Shown piece by piece: positions 1 to 5,072 of a DNA stretch of 5,072 nt (the first letter of the stretch is position 1; each line of letters starts with the position of its first letter). The notes beneath the pieces are model-generated. The model had not been told where the DNA came from and did not search any database. It saw only the letters and a list, made by a program, of their open reading frames with translations. This DNA is from an uncultured bacterium (lineage in GTDB: Bacteria; Oederibacteriota; PGYV01; CAILUR01), in NCBI GenBank assembly GCA_903837445.1, contig CAILUR010000013.1:1-5072 (forward strand). The letters are read 5' to 3'. The translations under genes were made by a program, and so were the position numbers.

Positions 1-61
1 CTATAGTGACTATCTCTTCCCTTGCGTTATTTTCTTTTGCCTTATTGTTTTTTTCACTCAT
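1..61 (-). CDS. N-terminal fragment of an unidentified protein, possibly a second peptidyl-prolyl isomerase
   Basis: Only the first 20 codons are present; the gene runs off the left edge. The start ATG (61-59) sits 5 nt after a clean GGAGG, which makes the start credible despite the short fragment. The visible peptide begins MSEKNNKAKENN and ends REEIVTI. It is hydrophilic and rich in Lys, Glu and Asn, with no signal peptide, so the product is probably cytoplasmic unless a membrane segment lies further on. The gene starts 23 nt after the stop of the upstream cyclophilin-type isomerase and is probably co-transcribed with it. The closing EEIVTI resembles the first beta strand of small bacterial cyclophilins, which open with a motif such as VTIET-x-x-G; the neighbour has TVVIETAKG at the same point. 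A tandem cytoplasmic isomerase is therefore possible, but six residues cannot establish it. Start call fairly safe; function unknown. Confidence 0.6.
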   Translation of the reverse strand, partial: MSEKNNKAKENNAREEIVTI

Positions 62-66
62 ACTTG

Positions 67-71
67 CCTCC
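67..71 (-). promoter_or_regulatory. Ribosome binding site of the left-edge gene
   Basis: The minus strand reads GGAGG followed by 5 nt (CAAGT) and ATG. It lies in the 23-nt gap after the isomerase stop codon. Its strength is the main reason to believe a gene starts at 61 although only 20 codons are visible. Confidence 0.75.
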
Positions 72-84
72 ATAATTTAAAAAA

Positions 85-639
85 TTATTTAGTCTCGATA
101 AAAACTTTTTTCATAACATCCCCAGCTCTTAATTTCAAAACTGTTTCCATACCCTCTGTCACTTGTCCAAACACGGTGTAATTATTGTCCAAGAAATGCG
201 CTGGTGCCAGACATATATAGAACTGACTTCCCGCACTGTTTGGGTCCTGTGCTCTTGCCATAGCCACTGCCCCAGTGATGTGCTGTTGTTTATTAAACTC
301 TGCCTTAATGTTGTAGCCAGGCCCACCTGAACCGTTTCCGTTTGGATCGCCACCCTGAATTACAAAACCTGGTTCATATCTATGAAAGGTAAGCCCATTA
401 TAAAAACCTTTCTCTGTAAGTTTGATAAAGTTATCGCAGGTTCCCGGCGCGTCTTTTTTAAAAAATTTAAACTTTATGGTGCCTTTCGCCGTTTCGATTA
501 CTACCGTCTGTTCGCCCGCAGTTTTCAATACACTTGCTGCAGGAGCATTTTCCGTAACCATTGCCTGTTTTTCGCACCCTGCCCCCATAAAAAATAACGC
601 CGTTGCTGCCAAAGCTAAAACAAATAAAATTCTTTTCAT
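85..639 (-). CDS. Exported cyclophilin-type peptidyl-prolyl cis-trans isomerase, probable lipoprotein
   Basis: This 184-residue protein catalyses cis-trans isomerisation of X-Pro bonds and would assist folding of extracytoplasmic proteins. Residues 1-22 form a signal peptide: basic MKR, hydrophobic core 4-18, then GAGC with Cys22 as the likely lipidated residue. The -3 position is Gly rather than the usual Leu, so lipidation is probable, not certain. A linker (23-44) leads to a single cyclophilin domain (45-184). Family hallmarks are FHRYEPGFVIQGGDP (85-99) with Arg87 matching the catalytic Arg, MARAQDPNSAGSQFYI (127-142) with Gln139 and Phe140, and FLDNNYTVFGQV (149-160). The residue matching human CypA Trp121 is Phe149, as in many bacterial cyclophilins of low cyclosporin affinity. 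The length fits a minimal bacterial cyclophilin plus export signal. The ATG overlaps the upstream gene's TGA as ATGA and has an AAGGAGG 7 nt before it, pointing to translational coupling. Confidence 0.93.
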   Translation of the reverse strand: MKRILFVLALAATALFFMGAGCEKQAMVTENAPAASVLKTAGEQTVVIETAKGTIKFKFFKKDAPGTCDNFIKLTEKGFYNGLTFHRYEPGFVIQGGDPNGNGSGGPGYNIKAEFNKQQHITGAVAMARAQDPNSAGSQFYICLAPAHFLDNNYTVFGQVTEGMETVLKLRAGDVMKKVFIETK

Positions 640-1685
640 TGTATTTCCTCCTTTTCTTTTTCCTTCATTAGTTTTGTAAAGTTTAAACCTTCCGAAAGCA
701 TAAAGATAAAACCGAGAATTATTATAGGAATAAGAATCATAGCGTGCACGATAAAGATGTAAGCTACCGCATCTGCTTTAGGATAAGCAAAAAGCAACAT
801 TATCCCTACTCCAAAGAACTCAAAAGGACCTATCCCGCCAGAAGTAGATGGCATCATTATGGCAAAGTTTGCCACCGCCATTATCAAACAGATTAGCAGA
901 AAGTTAATTTCTATATTCATTGCTTTCCCCATAAGCCAATAGGTAAAGGCCTCTACAGTCCAAGCCAAAAAAGAAAGGCCAAAAACCGTAAGCATCCCTT
1001 TCATATCTTTTAAAACCCCAAGCCCGTTTATAAAAGTATCAAGAAACCTTTCAGTTTTATCCTTAATACCTTTTGGGAAAATAATCATAATTTTATGTAC
1101 AAACTTTGCCGTCTTTTCTTTTTTGTAAATTAGAAAGAACATAAAAATAAATATTCCTAAAAAAATAACACTACCGATAACAGCAAATAAAAGTACTGCA
1201 TCTTTAATTCCAAGAGTAAGTCCCCTTATATTTATTGGTGGAATAACCACCTGAGTGGTAATCACCTGGAAAGCCGCATACCCCACTATAAAATAAAAAA
1301 TCATAACAAGTCCATCAAACACCCTTTCTATAACCACTGTCGCAAAAGTAGAGGATTTCGACAACCCTTTTTTTGTGCCTGTCATATATGCCCGAATAAA
1401 CTCTCCTGCTCTTGCAGGCAGGACATTATTGAACATAAAACCCATAACCAGATATGGAAAAAGTTCCACGGCTTTTATGGGTTTTATATGTTTCAATAAA
1501 TGGTGCCAGCGTTCCGCTCTTATATAGTATCCGCCAAGGTAAATTACCACCGTTAACAAAAGCAACCACATATTTATTTTTTTTACTATATCCCACATTC
1601 TTGCGTAATCAAGCCCACGAAGTACAAAATACAAACACAAGATTGTGATTATAAGACCTACCCAAACAACAAGTTTTTTTACCAT
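636..1685 (-). CDS. UPF0104 / LPG_synthase_TM family membrane protein, candidate lipid-linked-sugar flippase
   Basis: This 349-residue integral membrane protein belongs to the family that includes the membrane part of MprF (lysyl-phosphatidylglycerol flippase) and the C-terminal half of archaeal AglD. Hydrophobic segments lie near residues 5-22, 40-55, 77-90, 122-142, 163-187, 231-252, 262-280, 284-301 and 306-330, giving roughly eight spans. Family signatures are RAERWHHLL (56-64), NNVLPARAGEFIRAY (86-100), ATVVIERVFDGL (115-126) and the late MPSTSGGIGPFE (278-289). Full length is typical and there is no fused aminoacyl-transferase domain, so it is not an MprF-type synthase. The gene follows the GT2 gene by 45 nt. 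AglD carries GT2 and this membrane domain in one chain, so the two products probably work together, perhaps moving or presenting a polyprenyl-phosphate sugar. The family is secure; substrate and flippase activity are inferred. The C-terminus is a charged cytoplasmic tail (KEKEKEE). Confidence 0.9.
   Translation of the reverse strand: MVKKLVVWVGLIITILCLYFVLRGLDYARMWDIVKKINMWLLLLTVVIYLGGYYIRAERWHHLLKHIKPIKAVELFPYLVMGFMFNNVLPARAGEFIRAYMTGTKKGLSKSSTFATVVIERVFDGLVMIFYFIVGYAAFQVITTQVVIPPINIRGLTLGIKDAVLLFAVIGSVIFLGIFIFMFFLIYKKEKTAKFVHKIMIIFPKGIKDKTERFLDTFINGLGVLKDMKGMLTVFGLSFLAWTVEAFTYWLMGKAMNIEINFLLICLIMAVANFAIMMPSTSGGIGPFEFFGVGIMLLFAYPKADAVAYIFIVHAMILIPIIILGFIFMLSEGLNFTKLMKEKEKEEIQ
647..653 (-). 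promoter_or_regulatory. Ribosome binding site of the isomerase gene, inside the upstream gene
   Basis: A full AAGGAGG lies 7 nt before the isomerase ATG, inside the Lys/Glu-rich last codons of the membrane protein gene (..KEKEEIQ). With the ATGA stop-start overlap at 636-639 it supports ATG 639 as the start and suggests that ribosomes finishing the upstream gene can re-initiate here. Confidence 0.85.
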
Positions 1686-1691
1686 ATTTTT

Positions 1692-1698
1692 CCCTTTT
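1692..1698 (-). promoter_or_regulatory. Weak ribosome binding site of the UPF0104 gene
   Basis: The minus strand reads AAAAGGG, then 6 nt, then ATG 1685. This is the weakest Shine-Dalgarno in the window. The 45-nt gap it lies in (1686-1730) is the longest between genes and is almost entirely AT. I see no hairpin plus T-run and no convincing -35/-10 pair there. Confidence 0.55.
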
Positions 1699-1730
1699 AA
1701 TTTATTTGAGTCATATTTTCTCTTTCTAAT

Positions 1731-2564
1731 TTAGTTCTTGGTTTTCTTCTTTTTCCCACTTATTTGTTTTATATAAAACGGGCTAATCACATCAAATAGC
1801 TTTTTTGAAAACTTTCCGTATTTTTTAATCCCCCATTTGTGAAGCAAAAATTCAAACATAACCTTTAAAGTTGCCAACCCATATATACTACTGCGGATAA
1901 AGTTTATAGAAGAGGCCTCTTTAAAGTATCTTGTCGGGACAGGCACTTCCGAAGACTTATACCCTTTGATTTCCACCTGTGCTATGACTTCAGTATCAAA
2001 GACAAAATCATTTGAGTTAATCACAAAAGGAATATCCAGCAACAGCTTGCGCGAATAGGCACGAAACCCAGTATGTAATTCCGAATAATGTTTTCCAAAA
2101 CAAAAGTTTTCAAACATGGTCAAAAGTTTATTTGAAAAATATTTGTATATGGGCATTCCCCCGTTCAGGGCTCCCTTGCCCAACATTCTGGAACCCAACA
2201 CAAAGTCTGCACTTCCTGTTCTTATCGGATATATCATTTCTGGCAGTAGCGATGAATCATACTGATAATCAGGATGTACCATAACTATAATATCCGCCCC
2301 TTCTATCAAGGCTTCTATGTAGCAGGTCTTCTGATTCGCCCCATAGCCACGATTGTCCACATGCACTATAGTTTTTATCCCAAGTTTTTTTGATATTTCC
2401 ACTGTGTTATCTTTGCTGTCATCATCCACAAGAATAACTTTGTCCACATACCCTTCAGGTAAATCTTTAAATGTTTTAGCCACTGTTTTCTCGGCATTAT
2501 ATGCCGGCATAACCACTATAACTTTTTCTTTTATTTTCTTTTTAATTCGGGAAAATGACTTCAT
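1731..2564 (-). CDS. Family 2 glycosyltransferase, polyprenyl-phosphate sugar synthase type (DPM1/GtrB-like)
   Basis: This 277-residue GT-A fold enzyme probably transfers one sugar from a nucleotide-sugar donor to polyprenyl phosphate at the inner face of the membrane. The domain starts at about residue 15 with VIVVMPAYNAEKT (15-27), then VILVDDDSKDNT (43-54, nucleotide-binding acidic cluster), NRGYGANQKT (71-80), VHPDYQYD (96-103, in the place of the DxD metal-binding motif), LGSRMLGKG (123-131) and ELHTGFRAYSR (162-172), a typical acceptor-side motif. There is no clear C-terminal membrane anchor such as GtrB or ArnC carries. Both ends are very basic (KKKIKEK at 8-14, KKKKTK at 271-276), which may help peripheral binding to acidic membrane. 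ATG 2564 is preferred because GGAGGT lies 8 nt upstream. The gene overlaps the end of the GT39 gene by 23 nt and precedes the UPF0104 gene. Donor sugar and lipid cannot be read from sequence. Confidence 0.92.
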   Translation of the reverse strand: MKSFSRIKKKIKEKVIVVMPAYNAEKTVAKTFKDLPEGYVDKVILVDDDSKDNTVEISKKLGIKTIVHVDNRGYGANQKTCYIEALIEGADIIVMVHPDYQYDSSLLPEMIYPIRTGSADFVLGSRMLGKGALNGGMPIYKYFSNKLLTMFENFCFGKHYSELHTGFRAYSRKLLLDIPFVINSNDFVFDTEVIAQVEIKGYKSSEVPVPTRYFKEASSINFIRSSIYGLATLKVMFEFLLHKWGIKKYGKFSKKLFDVISPFYIKQISGKKKKTKN

Positions 2565-4851
2565 TATTTACTACCTCCATCGCATTTTTACCTGGGGTCT
2601 GCCACCACAACTGCATTCTGGAATAATTTATACTCTCATAATATCTCAGCGCTATCGTATGATACCCTTCCGCCAGGCTCACTGTGCCTGACTGAAAATA
2701 CATTCCATCCTGACACTTGTCACATGCCCTCACTGCTGGATACTGATATGGCTTTGTGCCGCTATTTTTTACAATAGTTTTTCCATCTATGACCAGGTCA
2801 GAAAAATCATTTGATCTTGTCTGAAAAATATAACTACCTGCTTTGTCAATTTTCAACCTGCCCGTCCACTTTACGGAAAACGGCCCAAGCACTGGGTCAA
2901 CAGTCCAATTAAATAATATAAACGGGTCTATTTTTTTAACCATTACTGGCCCTTTCCATTCATTCCCCCTGTAATACAAACCTTGCAAGCCATTCTCTTG
3001 TTTTTTAGTCTGATTTTTTACAACATCTCCGGCAAGGACTTCATATGCCCAATAGAGAATTCTGCCGTTCATTTTATGCTTAAACTCTGAATACTTTCCG
3101 TTTGGATACATTTTCTCGAGCACTGGTCTTATCGGCAGATATGAAGCATCCAAAATATACACAAAATTACCTGGCGCTTTAAGCTTAATAGGAATCCATT
3201 CACTCAGTTCAAAAGGCACTACATTTGTGGACTGATATGGGTATGAGGCAAATTTAAAAGTATAACTGTGATACCAATCAGGCATAACTATCGCTGTCCA
3301 CCCTGGATCAGCTGCCGGATTTAAACTTTTAAAATAGCGACCCATGCTCCATTCATTTGTAGAAAACTCTGCCCAAAACCCGCTGTCATTTACCTGCTTT
3401 TTAAAATAAGTTTGATAGTTATCATATGCAATATATCCTATAAGCATTATAAGAATCCCTAAAATTAGTTTTTTAAATAGTTTGTCAGCGCCAAACTGTA
3501 ACTTAAAAAACTGCCAAAACTTAGCGATAAAAATAACCGCAAACATTATTACCACCGGAATGACAGTAATAGTTCTATATGCCTGCGGAGATTCTATGGA
3601 AGCCAAGCCCGCCTGAAGCAAGACCATAAAAAACGACACCATTAGAAAATAAAAAGGATTAAATATCTTATACAAAGCGTAACCAAAACCGAGCAACGCC
3701 ATAGTCCCCATTAAGAAATCAAGCATAGGTCTGTTGTCAAAATTATGTCTTGGATTTCCATCCCCAATATAATTAAACATGAGAAGCGTTTTCCCCAAGT
3801 TTCTCATATACAACTGCTGCCAAGGTTTTACCTCTCCTTTAGCATCCGTGTAAACTCCGCCTATAGCTTTTAACATATCTTTGTTAAAAATAGAAACAGT
3901 CGCCGTTCTCATCATAAACTGTTCAAGATGTTTTATAATATATACGCCCAGCGGCGCAAAAGTTATCAAAAACACACAGACAGCAAGAATTATTTTTTTG
4001 AAATTCTTTTTGAGTAGAGAAAAATCTTTCAAGACCACGAATATAAAAAATAAAAAAATCGCTGGGGCGATAAGCCTTCCCGCTATATAAGAATGAAACC
4101 CAAGGGCGGATATGAACCCCACCAATGCGAAATCCAACCATGTTTTATTTTTATATGCCCGATAAGCAAAATAAAGCACCATGACCGCTAAAAGCACTGT
4201 ATGAATACCTAGGAACCCTATCCTGCTAAAATTCACATGCCAGCGAGCGACGGCAAAAAGTAAGCCCCCCGCCACCGCCATATAAGGACCAAAAATAGAC
4301 CTGGTAAAAAAGTAAAAAGCCGCTATTGCCAATATGCCGAGTATGATTGAAATCAATCTTATCTGCATAACACCTATGCCAAAAGACTTAAACGAAGCAG
4401 CGATAAAATACATAAACATAGCTGAGTTTTGTGTATCTCTTTCTATATATACAGGCAAGGCGGTGCCGTCCATTTCCGTTCCGTTCATTATATTAATAGC
4501 TTCATTTCCATTTTGCCCTTCATCCCGATAGCAGCCCGTCGGAGTTGTATCTATCATATATACACGAAAGAAAACCCCCACCGCTATCACAAACACAAAA
4601 AGTATTATTTCCAACCGTTTGTCCATTTTGTCCGTATTTTCTTCGTTTTTGCCTGCTGCTATGTCCGCCAATATAAACAGCACCACTGCCGCAAGAGAAA
4701 ACAACAAACCTGGAACAAGCTGTTTTTGCATAAAAAGGAAATACTGCGCTCCAAGCGCCGTCAAAAAAGCTGCAAAAATAAGATAAAAAGGACCGATTAC
4801 TTTTAGTATATTGACGCCTGCCCTTCTTTTTTTAATTTTTGTTTTCTTCAT
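2542..4851 (-). CDS. GT39/PMT/ArnT-type membrane glycosyltransferase with C-terminal PA14 domain
   Basis: This 769-residue protein probably transfers a sugar from a polyprenyl-phosphate donor to an acceptor outside the cytoplasmic membrane. Two extra hydrophobic segments (18-40, 46-66) precede the usual core. The core starts near 81, with R96 and the first-loop acidic motif YRDEGQNGNEA (108-118); D110/E111 are the likely catalytic or metal-binding residues. Further GT39-like motifs are RWHVNFSRIG (203-212), GFHSYIAGRL (251-260), GDGNPRHNFDNRPMLDF (363-379) and ESPQAYRTITVIP (420-432). The last membrane span is about 460-476. Residues 486-617 form a soluble extracytoplasmic segment, followed by a PA14 domain (618-767) with GLYYRG, RSNDFSDLVIDGK (679-691) and LAEGYHTIALRYYE (726-739). 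PA14 is a beta-sandwich often found in carbohydrate-binding or surface proteins. GGGAGGT stands 8 nt before the ATG. The gene is 6 nt from its upstream neighbour and overlaps the GT2 gene, its likely donor-supplying partner. Acceptor (protein, lipid or glycan) unknown. Confidence 0.93.
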   Translation of the reverse strand: MKKTKIKKRRAGVNILKVIGPFYLIFAAFLTALGAQYFLFMQKQLVPGLLFSLAAVVLFILADIAAGKNEENTDKMDKRLEIILFVFVIAVGVFFRVYMIDTTPTGCYRDEGQNGNEAINIMNGTEMDGTALPVYIERDTQNSAMFMYFIAASFKSFGIGVMQIRLISIILGILAIAAFYFFTRSIFGPYMAVAGGLLFAVARWHVNFSRIGFLGIHTVLLAVMVLYFAYRAYKNKTWLDFALVGFISALGFHSYIAGRLIAPAIFLFFIFVVLKDFSLLKKNFKKIILAVCVFLITFAPLGVYIIKHLEQFMMRTATVSIFNKDMLKAIGGVYTDAKGEVKPWQQLYMRNLGKTLLMFNYIGDGNPRHNFDNRPMLDFLMGTMALLGFGYALYKIFNPFYFLMVSFFMVLLQAGLASIESPQAYRTITVIPVVIMFAVIFIAKFWQFFKLQFGADKLFKKLILGILIMLIGYIAYDNYQTYFKKQVNDSGFWAEFSTNEWSMGRYFKSLNPAADPGWTAIVMPDWYHSYTFKFASYPYQSTNVVPFELSEWIPIKLKAPGNFVYILDASYLPIRPVLEKMYPNGKYSEFKHKMNGRILYWAYEVLAGDVVKNQTKKQENGLQGLYYRGNEWKGPVMVKKIDPFILFNWTVDPVLGPFSVKWTGRLKIDKAGSYIFQTRSNDFSDLVIDGKTIVKNSGTKPYQYPAVRACDKCQDGMYFQSGTVSLAEGYHTIALRYYESINYSRMQLWWQTPGKNAMEVVNNEVIFPN
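2573..2578 (-). promoter_or_regulatory. Ribosome binding site of the GT2 gene, inside the GT39-PA14 coding region
   Basis: GGAGGT followed by 8 nt and ATG 2564. The site lies within codons for MEVV (758-761) of the GT39-PA14 protein, and the GT2 start precedes that protein's TAA by about 20 nt. It fixes the GT2 start and suggests coupled translation of the two glycosyltransferases. Confidence 0.82.
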
Positions 4852-4857
4852 TTATCA

Positions 4858-5072
4858 CTACCTCCCTGAGAATTTCTGAGCATAGCTTTCATTTACAATA
4901 GAACTTATTTGCCTGTTCTTGTCTATGCTCATATTAAACGCTGAAATACCATTATACAAAGCCGCGAACAGCAACACTGCGAAAACAAGAGTTTTAGCAG
5001 ACAAGGCTCCATCTTTTCCTCTACCAATCATTTCAGAAAGTTGTATTACGCCTTTACACGCTAATAGGACAA
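4858..5072 (-). CDS. C-terminal fragment of an unidentified membrane protein
   Basis: An open frame enters from the right edge and runs 70 codons to TAG at 4860-4858; the other two minus-strand frames meet stops within the first 20 nt or so. The fragment begins VLLACKGVIQL, has a charged loop (RGKDGALSAK), one clear membrane span (TLVFAVLLFAALYNGISAF, fragment residues 27-45) and ends in a hydrophilic tail of about 25 residues finishing AQKFSGR. The Shine-Dalgarno of the next gene is embedded in its last codons and only 6 nt separate the genes, as expected for an operon. The layout (basic loop, last span, Tyr/Asn-containing exit, hydrophilic tail) recalls residues 457-485 of the neighbouring GT39 protein (KLFKKLILGILIM...AYDNYQTYF), so a related polytopic glycosyltransferase is possible. 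The match is too short and degenerate to assign a family. Confidence 0.72.
   Translation of the reverse strand, partial: VLLACKGVIQLSEMIGRGKDGALSAKTLVFAVLLFAALYNGISAFNMSIDKNRQISSIVNESYAQKFSGR
4860..4866 (-). promoter_or_regulatory. Ribosome binding site of the GT39-PA14 gene
   Basis: GGGAGGT followed by 8 nt (AGTGATAA) and ATG 4851. It covers the last codons (GGG AGG) and first stop base of the upstream gene. It closely matches the GT2 leader (GGAGGT, 8 nt, ATG). Confidence 0.85.

Noticed and set aside
46..55. Slippery-type A-AAA-AAC heptamer at codons 3-5 of the left-edge gene
   Set aside because: It matches a -1 frameshift heptamer in frame, but it lies at the very start of a gene with no visible stimulatory structure; Lys/Asn-rich N-termini give such runs by chance.
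72..88. Inverted repeat ATAATTT-TTT-AAATTAT across the isomerase stop codon
   Set aside because: All seven pairs are A-T and no T-run follows, so it is too weak for an intrinsic terminator; expected by chance in AT-rich spacer.
1674..1680. A7 run at the start of the UPF0104 gene
   Set aside because: Encodes Lys-Lys after MV in an intact full-length gene; no sign of frameshift or phase variation from a single 7-base run.
1686..1730. Possible promoter or terminator in the largest intergenic gap
   Set aside because: The 45 nt are AT-rich but show no convincing -35/-10 pair and no stem-loop with a T-run.
2353..2691. 112-codon open frame on the plus strand
   Set aside because: Antisense to the GT2 and GT39 genes, whose motifs are clear on the minus strand; no recognisable domain.
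4429..4806. 125-codon open frame on the plus strand
   Set aside because: Antisense to the strongly supported GT39 gene, with a low-complexity His/Lys/Tyr-rich product and no family resemblance; a shadow frame.

Overview
The window is a compact, AT-rich stretch of bacterial chromosome. Every recognisable gene lies on the minus strand, so transcription runs from position 5072 towards position 1. Strong Shine-Dalgarno sequences (AAGGAGG, GGAGGT, GGAGG), TAA/TGA/TAG used as ordinary stops, short or negative gene spacing, and a lipoprotein-type signal on an exported enzyme all indicate a bacterium. The family combination (GT39-PA14 fusion, DPM1-like GT2, UPF0104 membrane protein) would fit a little-studied, possibly uncultured lineage, but the sequence alone does not fix the phylum. 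No tRNA, rRNA, CRISPR, insertion sequence or phage gene is visible.

Layout in the direction of transcription: (1) 5072-4858, the last 70 codons of a membrane protein cut by the window edge; (2) 4851-2542, a 769-residue polytopic glycosyltransferase of the GT39/PMT/ArnT type with an extracytoplasmic C-terminal PA14 domain; (3) 2564-1731, a 277-residue GT2 enzyme of the polyprenyl-phosphate-sugar synthase type; (4) 1685-636, a 349-residue UPF0104/LPG_synthase_TM membrane protein; (5) 639-85, a 184-residue exported cyclophilin-type peptidyl-prolyl isomerase with a probable lipoprotein signal; (6) 61-1, the first 20 codons of another gene. Spacings are 6 nt, a 23-nt overlap, 45 nt, a 4-nt ATGA overlap and 23 nt. 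I see no convincing promoter or intrinsic terminator, so this is probably the interior of one operon.

Read together, genes 2-4 look like the parts of a lipid-linked-sugar glycosylation system. GT2 would charge a polyprenyl phosphate with one sugar in the cytoplasm. The UPF0104 protein is a candidate helper or flippase for the charged lipid. GT39-PA14 would transfer the sugar to an acceptor on the outer face of the membrane, with PA14 as a possible carbohydrate- or acceptor-binding module. The exported isomerase may help fold extracytoplasmic proteins. The GT2 and GT39 families and the PA14 domain are clear from sequence. The joint pathway, the flippase role and the acceptor are inference. No stretch over 300 bases lacks a gene.
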